A DNA stretch of 64,000 nucleotides from Opitutaceae bacterium (GCA_028284385.1 JANQRT010000022.1:1-64000), one strand, 5' to 3'. Positions 7,363 through 16,682 are shown, numbered from the stretch's first letter. Program-made: numbers and translations. The notes: a model not told the origin generated them from the sequence alone.

Positions 7363-9417
7363 ATGAGCGAACCTAGTTCTCAGGACCCGAAGGATCAGCC
7401 TTTATCTAATCCTATCGATCTATCCGACCTGCAAAGCTTTAGCTTTGGAACGCAATGGTCCGATGCCGGACAATCCTCCAAAGGGGAGGCGAAACCAGGC
7501 TCTCGAGAGCCAAGACGTGGCCAAAGGCAGGATCGACGCCCGGGAGGAGGCCCTCCTAGAAGAGATCGTCGCCCGAAGCGACCGGCCGCATCTCGATCCG
7601 ACTCCCGCGCCCAGCATTCCCATGATCGGCGAGATAGCTACTCTAGAGGAGGGGGAGACCGTGGCGAGCGTAGTGGCGGTTATCGTCGGCAAGGAGGAGA
7701 TCGACCTCAGCGACCGTTCCAGGAGATCCCTTACGAAAGCGAGATTTTCGAGGTTGGCTTTTACCCCGAAGACAACGCTTTCAGCACGGTCATCAAGGCC
7801 ATGAGGGCCAATCATCTGACCTACGAATTATTTGAAATCGCCAAGACCTTCCTTCTGAAGCCCGAACGCTTCATCGCCAGCGTAAAGAGGAAGTCTCAGG
7901 GAGGAGATAAGGCGGAAAAGGTCTTCATTTCCTTGCCTGACAGCATGCCCTTTGCCTCTGAAGACGAGGCGATTCTGCATGCGGCTACGCATCACATCGA
8001 AACCTTTTTCGATACTGAGGAAGTGGAAGTCGATCCGCCTAGCGGCAATTTCCAGTTTGTGAATCGCTGTTCGATTACCAAGACCTTGCTTGGACCTCCC
8101 AACTATCATCGTTACGAGGAGACTCTCAAACATCATCATCGCTCACGATTGGCGAATATGTCGTTAGAGAAGGTCAAGGCTTCGGTTGAGACGGTTCGGG
8201 AGCAGGAGGTCATTGACGAATGGCTCGAGTCGATGAAGAAGACGACCCGCTATGCCACCAAACCTGTTGAAGGAGAAGAGACCCAATCTTTCGACTCTTT
8301 CGATGACGCTTTGACCTATTTGAAGACATCGCACCGGGCGAAGCTGGTCAAAGAAGTCAACTACGCTCGTGTCGACGGGAAGACCCTCGAGAATTACAAG
8401 GATACCGAAGGCCACAAGGCTGTCTTTGGGGAATTGGCCAGGCAACAGCGATTTCCGCTGGAGACGGCCAACGCTATACGAGGTCGGTTGCGTCGCGAGA
8501 AGTTCAGCATCTACAAGAAAGGCTCGAAGGGAGTTACCTTCGTTTGCTCAACCAAGCGCAATTTCCGCTCAGCGGGTCAGGTGATGTCCAAACCCCTCGA
8601 TCGCATCATCCGTTTCGTCGAGGCCAATCCATCCGCCAAAGCTAAGGAGTTGCCTCCGAAGTTTGAAGCGTGGCTCAAGGAAGATGATCCTGAAGCTAAA
8701 TTCGATGAAAAGCAGCTGATTACCGATCTCCATTGGCTGATTGCCGACGGGTATATCTCGCACTTTGGCGATGACACTTTGTTTGCCCAACCCGTGCTGG
8801 ATAACACTCCTAAACCTAAGGAGAAAAAGCCGGATTCAGAGGACTCCAAAGACTCATCTCCGCCGTCTGCTGTAGCTGCTTCTGAGCTAAACCCAGAAGC
8901 CCAGGAAACGGAAGCGCAGCCTTCGTCTGAAGCTGTTGCTGCTCCGACCAATTTGGAAGCTGAGCCTAAAGCAAAACCGAGTGAGGCGGAAGCGAAACCC
9001 GTTGAAGAATCCGAAGCTTCATCTGAGCCCACAACCCTTTCAAGCGAATCGGATGTAGAATCTTCGGCCCCAGCCGTTGAAACTGCTGAGGCTGCTCCGG
9101 ATCCGGAAAATCCGGCGGAGGAAGCGGTCGTTGTCGCTGAGTCTCCGGAGTCTGGTGAAGAAGCCCAAGACGAGAAAACGGAAGAAGCCTCCGCTCCAGA
9201 ATCGACTTTGGAATCTCAGAGTAGCGAAAATGCGACTACGGACGTCGAAGCTGGCGAACCAATTGCTCTAGCAATGTCAAGTAATGATTCATCAGATACA
9301 GAAGATTCGGCCAACGGATCCGATCCGGTTGTTGTCGAGTCAGTTGAAGTGGCTGAGTCGGACTCTGTTGATTCTGAGGAAATCGAAGAGAAGGAAAAAG
9401 CGAAGACTGAAGCCTGA
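7363..9417 (+). CDS. Large conserved-looking protein with Arg-rich N-terminus and acidic C-terminus, function unknown
   Basis: I cannot name this 684-residue protein. It has three compositional zones. Residues ~35-125 are Arg/Gly/Ser-rich, resembling an RNA-binding RGG-like tail. Residues ~125-480 are a globular region rich in charged residues, with NRCSITKTLLGPPNYHRYEE and a KTLENYKDTEGHKAVFGE block. Residues ~490-684 are a low-complexity acidic tail of Ala, Glu, Ser and Pro. The basic-tail/acidic-tail layout suggests a nucleic-acid-associated or ribosome-associated cytoplasmic protein; that is inference from composition. There is no signal peptide. It is monocistronic, convergent with the tsaE-thiL operon that follows. 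Confidence 0.75.
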   Translation: MSEPSSQDPKDQPLSNPIDLSDLQSFSFGTQWSDAGQSSKGEAKPGSREPRRGQRQDRRPGGGPPRRDRRPKRPAASRSDSRAQHSHDRRDSYSRGGGDRGERSGGYRRQGGDRPQRPFQEIPYESEIFEVGFYPEDNAFSTVIKAMRANHLTYELFEIAKTFLLKPERFIASVKRKSQGGDKAEKVFISLPDSMPFASEDEAILHAATHHIETFFDTEEVEVDPPSGNFQFVNRCSITKTLLGPPNYHRYEETLKHHHRSRLANMSLEKVKASVETVREQEVIDEWLESMKKTTRYATKPVEGEETQSFDSFDDALTYLKTSHRAKLVKEVNYARVDGKTLENYKDTEGHKAVFGELARQQRFPLETANAIRGRLRREKFSIYKKGSKGVTFVCSTKRNFRSAGQVMSKPLDRIIRFVEANPSAKAKELPPKFEAWLKEDDPEAKFDEKQLITDLHWLIADGYISHFGDDTLFAQPVLDNTPKPKEKKPDSEDSKDSSPPSAVAASELNPEAQETEAQPSSEAVAAPTNLEAEPKAKPSEAEAKPVEESEASSEPTTLSSESDVESSAPAVETAEAAPDPENPAEEAVVVAESPESGEEAQDEKTEEASAPESTLESQSSENATTDVEAGEPIALAMSSNDSSDTEDSANGSDPVVVESVEVAESDSVDSEEIEEKEKAKTEA

Positions 9418-9429
9418 CGCGTTTCGACA

Positions 9430-9876
9430 TTAGCTTTTCTCGGATTCCAATTGTATGGTACGAGAATGGTCTGCCTGTATCGAGAAACGCAATGCGCAGG
9501 TTGTTGGCCAGGGAATAGCAGGCGAATTTTCCGGCCATTCAATCGCCAGGCAGAATGGAGGAGAAGCAAAATCCTCAAGCATCAATTCTTCAAGGACGCT
9601 TTCTTTTGAAGTCAGTCGATAAGCATCCATATGGAGCAAGCGTCGAGAGCCGTCGTAGACATTAAAGATATTGAACGTAGGGCTCGTAACCAATTCCTGG
9701 ATATTCCAAGCTTTAGCTAGTCCCTTGACGAAGGTCGTTTTACCGGAGCCCAGGTCTCCATTGAGCTCCAGAATCGCTTCCTCAGGCAGGCTTGCCGCTA
9801 TCTCTGCCGCTATCGACTCCGTTTCCTCCGCGCTCAGAGACGAAATGCCTGCTTCAAGTTTTTCGAAAATGTTCAT
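9430..9876 (-). CDS. tsaE: tRNA threonylcarbamoyladenosine biosynthesis ATPase TsaE
   Basis: TsaE is the P-loop ATPase of the TsaB-TsaD-TsaE complex that makes N6-threonylcarbamoyladenosine at tRNA position 37. The Walker A motif GDLGSGKTTFVKGLAKAW and the downstream LLHMDAYRLTSKE and LAIEWPEN blocks are all characteristic. I use the ATG at 9876 (148 residues, usual for the family); a GTG at 9900 in the same frame would add eight residues. Either start overlaps the end of thiL, indicating translational coupling. The mtaB gene about 1.8 kb away, divergent from this operon, acts on the product of this pathway. Confidence 0.93.
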   Translation of the reverse strand: MNIFEKLEAGISSLSAEETESIAAEIAASLPEEAILELNGDLGSGKTTFVKGLAKAWNIQELVTSPTFNIFNVYDGSRRLLHMDAYRLTSKESVLEELMLEDFASPPFCLAIEWPENSPAIPWPTTCALRFSIQADHSRTIQLESEKS

Positions 9877-10837
9877 AGCCAGAGAAATCAATCTTTTCAC
9901 TTGTATTGACTAGCCTGATAAGGGAATCGCCATGTTTTCCAGGGGTTTCGACGACTCCAATTCGAGACAGCGGCGTATCGAAAGCCGATCTCCACCTTTC
10001 TTCGAAATCCTGAAAGGGCTCTCTCGGTTTAATAGCGAAAAGCAGTTCGAAATCCTCGCCGTCATTGATGGAATGATACAGAGGAGTTTTTCCCGAACGT
10101 TCGCTTAGAGAAATCGCGTCTTTGCTGATGGGCAGCTTTTCGCAATCTAAGCAAGCGATGCAGTTGGCTGACAGCAATGATGCGCAATCCTTCCCTAGGC
10201 CGTCACTCAAATCTAGACAGCCCAGAACCTCGGATTGCTGAGCAAGCCATTTGCCCTCTGCTAGTCTTGGTTCGAAAGCATAGTGACGAGACAGAATGCT
10301 GCCCCCCAATTCTCCTGTTACGTAAATCAGACTGCCCTCATTCGCTCTACCTCTTTCTAGAATGCGATTTTGGCTCACGCCCGTCATGGTCATGAATATG
10401 CCAAGAAAGGAATCGGTTTGAGAGACGTCTCCTCCGGCCACCGAAAAATTATACGCGTTCGCTTGTTCTTTTAGACCTAAATAAAATCTTTCCAGCCAAT
10501 CCGTTTTCAAGTTTCCCGGTATCGATAAAGATACTACTGAAGCTAAGGGCTGGCCCCCCATTGCGGCGATATCGCTCAAGTTGCGTTTAGCTAGTTTGGC
10601 TGCCACTTGATCGGGAGCCAAGCTGTCTTCGAAGTGGCGACCATAAATGACTGGATCGGCTGTTATCAGAAATTTGGCGGCGCCTGAGGGCAACTCTAAA
10701 GCCGCGGAATCGTCTCCAATACCGGCTGGCGATTCCGGTGAAGCGTCTCCCAGCCAATCGCGAATTCGATTTATCAAACCGATTTCACCAAGGGGCTTAA
10801 TCGTTTCGGATTCGTCTTCTGAAAAGGGATAGAACAT
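9854..10837 (-). CDS. thiL: Thiamine-monophosphate kinase
   Basis: ThiL phosphorylates thiamine monophosphate to thiamine diphosphate with ATP, the last step of the cofactor pathway. The 327-residue length is usual. Family motifs visible are GDDSAALELPSG near the N-terminus (Mg/nucleotide binding), RNLSDIAAMGGQPLA, VAGGDVSQTD, CLDLSDGLGKDCASLL and NDGEDFELLFA. The start codon overlaps the stop of the upstream protease gene as TAATG, and its 3' end overlaps tsaE, so the three genes form one operon. No TPP riboswitch is apparent upstream of the operon. Confidence 0.95.
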   Translation of the reverse strand: MFYPFSEDESETIKPLGEIGLINRIRDWLGDASPESPAGIGDDSAALELPSGAAKFLITADPVIYGRHFEDSLAPDQVAAKLAKRNLSDIAAMGGQPLASVVSLSIPGNLKTDWLERFYLGLKEQANAYNFSVAGGDVSQTDSFLGIFMTMTGVSQNRILERGRANEGSLIYVTGELGGSILSRHYAFEPRLAEGKWLAQQSEVLGCLDLSDGLGKDCASLLSANCIACLDCEKLPISKDAISLSERSGKTPLYHSINDGEDFELLFAIKPREPFQDFEERWRSAFDTPLSRIGVVETPGKHGDSLIRLVNTSEKIDFSGYEHFRKT

Positions 10838-11580
10838 TATTGCGTTCCCATCTCATAAAAAAGGGCGCTGAAATTTACCGCATTGAATAGAATGTGGAAT
10901 GTGATGCTGGAGATGATGTTTCCAGTATTTCGATACGCCAGGGTTATGGCGTAGCCGAGAAATATGAGCGGCACAAAACTGTAGAGACTTTGGTGGATAA
11001 AAGACCACAGGACCGTAGGAATCAAAATAGCGGCGTATTCAGGAATCCGTTTGTGGAAATAGCGATAAAACACGCCACGGTAGACAAGCTCCTCGCTGAT
11101 CGGAGCAATGATCACTCCCAGAATCAGCATCGAGACCAATTCGAGCAGGGTCCCTCCATTTTTTATCAGCAGGACGGTGGCCTGCAGTTCGTACTCGATC
11201 TGAAGAACGTCTAGCAGCGCTTTCCAGGCCAAGGTTATTGGGATGAGCATGAAGTAGGCCAATATGAAGTAACCCGTGCCCACCATTATCGATCGGAGAG
11301 CTCCTTGTTTCTCCAGGCTCTGGATCTTTGGGGTAATAGTCCTCAGAAACAGCCAGGCCAAGAAACTCCCGACATGCAGCCCTAGGCCGGAAGCGACTCC
11401 GAAAGCGATCGATTCTTCATTATAAACGTCTCCGCTGAATTTCTCGTATCCTCTGACCAATATGCCTGCCAGAACAACCACCATGCCGAGAGCGAAGCAT
11501 AGGAATATGGCAATGTCCGTGAGCTTGATTGGCCACTTTTCCAGGCGCGATGGCTGATCGAGAAATCCCCATTTCTTCAT
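10837..11580 (-). CDS. CPBP-family intramembrane metalloprotease
   Basis: From the ATG at 11580 the protein has 247 residues and is strongly hydrophobic with several membrane segments. An upstream TTG would add 19 basic residues without hydrophobic content, so I prefer the ATG. The signature of the CAAX protease/bacteriocin-processing (CPBP, Abi) family is present: SEELVYRGVFYRYF (EExxxR), then ILIPTVLWSFIHQS (FxxxH-like) and a final NIISSITFHILFNAVNF (HxxxN). These are glutamic-type proteases of the inner membrane with roles in prenyl-protein processing or peptide self-immunity; the substrate here is unknown. It is the first gene of the operon with thiL and tsaE. Confidence 0.85.
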   Translation of the reverse strand: MKKWGFLDQPSRLEKWPIKLTDIAIFLCFALGMVVVLAGILVRGYEKFSGDVYNEESIAFGVASGLGLHVGSFLAWLFLRTITPKIQSLEKQGALRSIMVGTGYFILAYFMLIPITLAWKALLDVLQIEYELQATVLLIKNGGTLLELVSMLILGVIIAPISEELVYRGVFYRYFHKRIPEYAAILIPTVLWSFIHQSLYSFVPLIFLGYAITLAYRNTGNIISSITFHILFNAVNFSALFYEMGTQ

Positions 11581-11716
11581 AGAATAAAGGTGATCATTTG
11601 CGATGGATCTTCGGTAGCGAGTCGAAAAACGTTTCAAGCGTTCTCTTGGAATTCGTGCACATCACTTTTTGCATGACAATTGGCGTTATCTGTCTATGTG
11701 TTTCGCCTCCCTCGCA

Positions 11717-13039
11717 ATGGTATCGATTTCCAAGAAACGCGCTTCTTTGCATACCCTCGGCTGTCGTTTGAACCAGTCGGAGACCTTGCTCATTCAACAA
11801 CGATTGCAGGACGATGGCTATGAAATCGTTCCGTTTGGCGAGCCCGTCGACCTTGGAATCATAAACACCTGTACGGTCACGAATCTAGCGGATGCCAAGT
11901 GTCGCCAATCCATTCGCCAGTTCACTCGCACGAATCCGCATGCCTTCACGGCCGTCATTGGCTGCTACTCGCAGATGGGCGCCAAGGAAATCGCCTCGAT
12001 CGAGGGGGTCGATCTCATCATCGGCAATCAGGATAAGATGAGTGTCTTAGACTATATTGGACAGGAGAAAAACGAGAGGCCGGTCATTATCCGCGATCGT
12101 ATCAGCCAAGAGGATTTCTCTGTCAGCTTTATTGGCGATTCGCCTTTCAATCAGCGGGCGAACTTGAAGATTCAAGACGGCTGCAGCTTCGTTTGCAGTT
12201 TTTGCATCATCCCTTTCGCTCGTGGAGCCTCCCGTTCGCGAGATCTTGACAATCTTCTCGATGAGGCTCGCAGCAAAGCCCAATCGGGCGTCAGGGAAAT
12301 CATCATTACAGGGGTGAACATCGGAACCTACCGATCCGATCAAGGCGACCTGCTTAAAGTGGTTGATGACTTGAACTCCATTCCTGGAATCGATCGCATT
12401 CGTATCAGTAGTATCGAACCAACTACCATTCCAATCGAGCTGTTTGATCTAATGAACGATCCTCAGCACGCCTTGCTTCCCTTTTTTCATATTCCGCTTC
12501 AATCAGGTTGCGATCGGATTTTAGGAGAAATGAGACGACGCTATTCGATTTCCGAGTATCTCGATTTTCTCCATCTAGCCCATGACCGTGTCGAGGATTT
12601 GTATCTGGGAACCGACATCATGGTGGGTTTCCCAGGTGAAACGGAAGAAGAGTTCCAGGAAACGTGTCGTGTATTTTTGGATAATCCTTTCGATTTTTGC
12701 CACGTCTTCTCATTTTCAGAGAGGGAAGGAACGGTAGCTGCTCGTCGCTCCGATCAAGTTCCGATTTTAGAACGCCAACGCCGTAGCGCCCATTTGCGTC
12801 GTTTGTCATCGAAAAAACGATACGACCAATACCAAAGCCACCTTGGTCGTTCAATGAGAGTGCTTTTCGAAAATCCAAAACCTGGTCTCTGGCCGTCCTA
12901 CACAGACAACTACATCCGCGTCGTCGTACCTCGAGATTCGGAGCAAAAGGAAGATTGGGCCAACCGATGTGGTCTGGTGAAGCTCAAGTCGATCTCCGCC
13001 GACTTCGTCGACGGCGAACTGATTGAGATGATAGACTGA
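11717..13039 (+). CDS. mtaB: tRNA (t6A37) methylthiotransferase MtaB
   Basis: A radical-SAM methylthiotransferase of the MtaB (YqeV) branch that converts t6A37 to ms2t6A37 in ANN-decoding tRNAs. The N-terminal UPF0004 domain shows the three cluster Cys in HTLGCRLNQSE, NTCTVTN and GCYSQ. The radical SAM cluster is CSFVCSFCIIPFARG (CxxxCxxC). The C-terminal region carries a TRAM-like segment with NYIRVVVP. I take the ATG at 11717 (440 residues) since it directly precedes the conserved domain; an in-frame start at 11669 would add 16 residues with no similarity expected. It is divergent from the operon containing tsaE, which helps make its substrate. Confidence 0.93.
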   Translation: MVSISKKRASLHTLGCRLNQSETLLIQQRLQDDGYEIVPFGEPVDLGIINTCTVTNLADAKCRQSIRQFTRTNPHAFTAVIGCYSQMGAKEIASIEGVDLIIGNQDKMSVLDYIGQEKNERPVIIRDRISQEDFSVSFIGDSPFNQRANLKIQDGCSFVCSFCIIPFARGASRSRDLDNLLDEARSKAQSGVREIIITGVNIGTYRSDQGDLLKVVDDLNSIPGIDRIRISSIEPTTIPIELFDLMNDPQHALLPFFHIPLQSGCDRILGEMRRRYSISEYLDFLHLAHDRVEDLYLGTDIMVGFPGETEEEFQETCRVFLDNPFDFCHVFSFSEREGTVAARRSDQVPILERQRRSAHLRRLSSKKRYDQYQSHLGRSMRVLFENPKPGLWPSYTDNYIRVVVPRDSEQKEDWANRCGLVKLKSISADFVDGELIEMID

Positions 13040-13051
13040 GGAGATTTAGAG

Positions 13052-13108
13052 CGAAATACGCGAAAATCAGCAGGCAGGATTAACTTTTCGTGATTTCCGT
13101 GTGTTTCG
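13052..13108. repeat. Imperfect inverted repeat between convergent genes
   Basis: CGAAATACGCGAAAATCA at 13052-13069 is matched in inverted orientation by 13089-13108, with several mismatches. It lies between the convergent genes mtaB and the glyoxalase gene. It could act as a bidirectional terminator or be a remnant of a dispersed intergenic repeat. There is no U-tract of note. Confidence 0.5.
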
Positions 13109-13118
13109 TTGTTGGAAA

Positions 13119-13499
13119 TCAATTTTCCAGAATCTCCACTTCGTAGCCATCGGGATCGGTGATGAAAGCCATCTTCAAGCCCCCTGAAGTGAATTTCTCC
13201 TTCCAGTCTCCTGGCCAGACTTCTTCTCCGTTGTTTTCCAGCATCTGACAGTATTCGACGATGTCGTCGACGCCAATGCAGGTGTGCATCAGGTCTTCGG
13301 GAAACTCTACCTTGAAATCGGGTGAATAGGTTAATTCGAGGGTGTGCGCATTGCCTGGGATTTCCATGTGGACGATCTGGTTGCCCGAAGGCGACTTATC
13401 GTTGCGCTTCTTCACTTGAAAGCCGACATTCTTGCAGTACCAGTCGATAGACTTCTCCAGATCGCTCACGCGAATTCGTGTGTGTAGAAATTTGATCAT
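13119..13499 (-). CDS. VOC-family protein, lactoylglutathione lyase-like
   Basis: The 126-residue protein is a vicinal-oxygen-chelate (glyoxalase I-like) protein. It begins with the pattern MIKFLHTRIRVSDLEKSIDW and carries a His in the first strand, Glu in HTLELTYS, His in LMHTCIGVDD and Glu in GYEVEILEN, the four usual metal-ligand positions. This arrangement matches glyoxalase I, which converts the methylglyoxal-glutathione adduct to lactoylglutathione. Methylglyoxal arises from DHAP, a product of the rhamnose pathway elsewhere in this window, but a functional link is speculative. Confidence 0.85.
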   Translation of the reverse strand: MIKFLHTRIRVSDLEKSIDWYCKNVGFQVKKRNDKSPSGNQIVHMEIPGNAHTLELTYSPDFKVEFPEDLMHTCIGVDDIVEYCQMLENNGEEVWPGDWKEKFTSGGLKMAFITDPDGYEVEILEN

Positions 13500-13888
13500 A
13501 AGGCCTGCTAGCTAAAGCGAGCGGAAACAGCTTGCCAAGCCTGGAGCTGATTTAAATCCAACACGAGGACGACGCGGCGTCCGAATCTCGCCGCGTCGCC
13601 GCGTTCGTCTTAGGTGTAACTCAAATTCAAATGCCAGGCTGTTGGGAAGGTTTCTAAACGATTCTAACCTCAGCAACGTCCGCGCCATCGCTCTGCAAAA
13701 CGGAAATGCTACGTACAGTGATCAATTGTAATCGAATTTCTAATACATTCTAGACTACTTGCTCAATCCAGAGCGCTGCTCGAAGCTGTTATTGCTTTCG
13801 TTCTAGAAATCTTTCTTTTGGGATTCTTGAAAACCATTCATCCCAATTCAGGATGGAATCCCCAAGAAAGGCCCTGTGCCGTTTCCCT
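13500..13888. other. Intergenic region, 389 bp, no gene seen
   Basis: I see no supported coding region. The only notable structure is a perfect 9-bp GC-rich inverted repeat, GACGCGGCG (13571-13579) with CGCCGCGTC (13589-13597), loop nine bases, not followed by a T-run on either strand. The rest is unremarkable. Confidence 0.6.
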
Positions 13889-14644
13889 TTAAATTCGAAC
13901 CGGGACTCCGGCCTCTTGAAGGCTTTCTTTAGCCTCGTGGATGGTGTATTCTCCAAAGTGGAAGATGGATGCCGCGAGAACGGCATCGGCCTTCCCGTTT
14001 TCCAAAACGTCTACCAAGTGGTCCAAGTTTCCAGCTCCTCCGGACGCGATGACCGGCACTTCGACGGCTTCGGAGATGCGTCGAGTCAGTTTGTTGTCGT
14101 AGCCAGCTTTGGTGCCATCCTGATCCATGCTGGTCAGCAGTATTTCTCCGGCTCCTAGGGCAACGCCCTTTACGGCCCATTCGATGGCATCGAGTTCCGT
14201 TGGATTACGTCCGCCATGCGTGTAGACGCGCCAGCTATCGCCATCGCGTTTGGCGTCGATCGCCAAGACGATACATTGGTTGCCGAACTTGATAGCCGCG
14301 TCTTCAATCAGCTTTGGATTATTGATGGCCGCCGTGTTCAAACTCACCTTATCAGCTCCCGAATGGAGCATGTGGCGAATGTTATCCAAATTTCGGATAC
14401 CACCTCCCACTGTGAGTGGCATGAAGCATTCGGAAGCGGTGGCCTCGACCACCTTGTGCATGATTTCGCGCTCGTCGCTCGATGCGGTGATATCGAGAAA
14501 GACCAGCTCGTCCGCTCCCTGTTCGTCGTAGGCCTTGGCGCAGGCGACGGGATCGCCGGCGTCGCGCAGCTCCTTGAATTTCACGCCTTTAACCACGCGT
14601 CCCGCATGGACATCGAGGCAGGGAATGATCCGTTTGGCCAACAT
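13889..14644 (-). CDS. hisF: Imidazole glycerol phosphate synthase, cyclase subunit
   Basis: HisF forms imidazole glycerol phosphate and AICAR from PRFAR with ammonia supplied by HisH, in histidine synthesis. The 251-residue barrel begins [20 protein letters not shown], with the catalytic Asp at residue 11. The second catalytic Asp lies in [11 protein letters not shown]. Phosphate-binding loops are seen in LTVGGGIRN and VIASGGAGN. The sequence is full length. No other his genes are in the window, so the gene is separated from the rest of the pathway. Confidence 0.96.
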   Translation of the reverse strand: MLAKRIIPCLDVHAGRVVKGVKFKELRDAGDPVACAKAYDEQGADELVFLDITASSDEREIMHKVVEATASECFMPLTVGGGIRNLDNIRHMLHSGADKVSLNTAAINNPKLIEDAAIKFGNQCIVLAIDAKRDGDSWRVYTHGGRNPTELDAIEWAVKGVALGAGEILLTSMDQDGTKAGYDNKLTRRISEAVEVPVIASGGAGNLDHLVDVLENGKADAVLAASIFHFGEYTIHEAKESLQEAGVPVRI

Positions 14645-14650
14645 GAGATT

Positions 14651-14730
14651 AAGGTAAGAGGTAAAAAGTAAGATCGAAGAAGTGGTAAATTTTCGACTAA
14701 ATGCCTTCTTCCTTTTTCGTTTTTACCTTT
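14651..14730. repeat. Imperfect palindromic intergenic element
   Basis: An AT/purine-rich arm AAGGTAAGAGGTAAAAAGTA (from 14651), continuing to GAAGAAG at 14682, is mirrored by the pyrimidine-rich arm at 14703-14730. It lies between hisF and the upstream gene on the same strand. A similar element occurs at 49732-49796, suggesting a dispersed repeat. Confidence 0.45.
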
Positions 14731-14739
14731 GCTCTCAGA

Positions 14740-16503
14740 TCATTCCGCCTCGCCGACCGCGATGATATCTGGCTCAAACGATACCGAGAGACGGTAGGTT
14801 TGTCCCGGTCGCATGATGAGAGGATGATCGCGTTCGAGGATTTGCAGGTAGTGCAGATTGCCGTAATTGGTGCGATAGGAAACGTCGTTGGTCACGACTT
14901 CGGTCTCTTTCCAGATTCCTTGAAAGTCGTCTTTCTGGACAACGCAGCGAAGCCCTTCTGGTCCCAACATTGGCGATGAATCGACTCGGTAGGTAGAGTG
15001 GGGAGCCCCAATGGCGAGAACGTAGCGAAAGCGATCCAGCTTGATTTGGCTCTTCACGGTGTAAATGAATTCGCTGGTGATCTTGTTTCCAGCAAAGGTC
15101 CAATTGACTTTTACAGATCCAATGTCGGAGACGATCTTCTCGTCGGTGTTGATAAGGTCCGGTTGCTCGTATCGAAAATAGAATGACCGTTTAAAACCGA
15201 GCCCGGTCGTGCACTTCTTGCCGTAGAAAGCGGGGATAAAGGTCTGCCCTCGGAAAGTGAGTTCCGGCAGGAGGACCGGTAGGTACTCGTTGTTGGGCCA
15301 GTCGAAAACGCCTGGCGAGTGGGGGAAGCTGAGACAGTCCGAGGTGGTCTTTCCTCCACAGGAGACCAACGGCATCTGTAGTTGCAATCCGGATTCGGAA
15401 TGACGATAAAGCAGAAGTCCTTGCTCCTTCTTGTTCGACTTATCGAAGATCACGAAGCGACAGCCTGACTTGAAAGGCTCAGGCATCGCGTTGCTGGGCG
15501 ATTTGATCTGCTTGGAAAGACGAGCCCATTGGCTCAGATAGCGAGCTCCATCGAAGTTTGCCAAACGCGTCGTGTGGTTTGCGAAAGCGGTTCGTTCTCC
15601 ATCGCGCACGACCAGGTAGCCATGTTCCTGATCCAGGAAGGTGACATAGAAGAAATAGAAAAGACGTCTCAGCAAATCGAAATACTTCGATTTGCGATCC
15701 TCGGGCACCCAGCCATCGCGAAAGCCTTGTAGGAGCAGGCTGATGCAGTGCATTTGGCCGTAGGCTCCAGCGGTCTTTGAAAAGGCCCATCCCAATCCGT
15801 CTTCTCGAACCAGATCAGGCAGCAGCTTGATATACTTTTCGGCAAAGGTACGGAGGCTTGGCAGCTTTCGCTCGCTTAAGCCGGGATTCGAATGAAGCTG
15901 CAGCGCTTGTCGGATGAATACAAAACCCATGACGCCGTACAGCGAAAAGGATCCCCCAATGCCTTCGGATACGTCATCGAAATAGCCCGTCGCGCTACGA
16001 TCTTGGATACGAGATAAATAGCGTTCGATAAGACGACCGGTTTCGTCCTTCTTGGAAAGTCCCAAGCTGAAGCGGCAGACGGCCTTGGCGATATTGAATG
16101 CCTGCCAGTGGTTGTCGTAGTCGCTACGGTTCAATAGCAGCTTGTCGAGGCGTTCGCGCGTTTCATCGACAAGGCGTTCCCACACGGCATTGCGCTCTTT
16201 CGAAGGTCCGAAAGAGAGAAGCCCGAGGGCGGCGTAGGCTAGACCATTTTCCTGTGGCGGATCCCGAAATGCCTGTGCCGTTATGCATCTAGCTGCTAGA
16301 TCGATGAGATCTTTCCCGTCTAGCTCGCTTTCCCCCGTCGCTCGGTAGAACTCGCCTATGGCCAAGGCTGCGTGACCCGGCTCGTCAAGTCGTGATTCTT
16401 CGCCGGCAACCGGCGTAACGGTCCCATCTTGATTGATGGAATCCAGGTTGTGGCTGAGCATGGAGCGAGCCATGTCGAGGCACTGTTCCGAGAAACTTTC
16501 CAT
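14740..16503 (-). CDS. Large protein with alpha-helical toroid-like N-terminal half, function unknown
   Basis: I do not recognise this 587-residue protein with certainty. The N-terminal ~330 residues show repeated helical segments (LDEPGHAALAIGEFYRATGE, NHWQAFNIAKAVCRFSLGL, SEGIGGSFSLYGVMGFVFIR), which resembles an (alpha/alpha)6 barrel as in polysaccharide lyases or heparinase-like enzymes. The C-terminal ~250 residues look beta-rich (GYLVVRDGERTAFANHTTRL, VNWTFAGNKITSEFIYTVKS), as in the sandwich that follows the toroid in those lyases. No signal peptide is seen, which argues against a typical secreted lyase. A role in cytoplasmic or exported polysaccharide breakdown is inference only. Confidence 0.7.
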   Translation of the reverse strand: MESFSEQCLDMARSMLSHNLDSINQDGTVTPVAGEESRLDEPGHAALAIGEFYRATGESELDGKDLIDLAARCITAQAFRDPPQENGLAYAALGLLSFGPSKERNAVWERLVDETRERLDKLLLNRSDYDNHWQAFNIAKAVCRFSLGLSKKDETGRLIERYLSRIQDRSATGYFDDVSEGIGGSFSLYGVMGFVFIRQALQLHSNPGLSERKLPSLRTFAEKYIKLLPDLVREDGLGWAFSKTAGAYGQMHCISLLLQGFRDGWVPEDRKSKYFDLLRRLFYFFYVTFLDQEHGYLVVRDGERTAFANHTTRLANFDGARYLSQWARLSKQIKSPSNAMPEPFKSGCRFVIFDKSNKKEQGLLLYRHSESGLQLQMPLVSCGGKTTSDCLSFPHSPGVFDWPNNEYLPVLLPELTFRGQTFIPAFYGKKCTTGLGFKRSFYFRYEQPDLINTDEKIVSDIGSVKVNWTFAGNKITSEFIYTVKSQIKLDRFRYVLAIGAPHSTYRVDSSPMLGPEGLRCVVQKDDFQGIWKETEVVTNDVSYRTNYGNLHYLQILERDHPLIMRPGQTYRLSVSFEPDIIAVGEAE

Positions 16504-16682
16504 AGAGAACGCTATCTTGTAAAATCCCCGTTAACGCGAGGAATGGAGGAAACTGTCCTTTCTGGCATCAGTTCTCATCAGTTCAAGCGATAATTCGTCG
16601 CTTGAGCATTTAATTTGCTTTGCTGACCGAGTTGAGGTCGAAGCCTCTGCTTTTTGAGCGGACTCGGTGATTGAGATGGCCA

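Noticed and set aside
13571-13597. GC-rich inverted repeat as a terminator
   Set aside because: No T-run follows on either strand, so there is no support for intrinsic termination.
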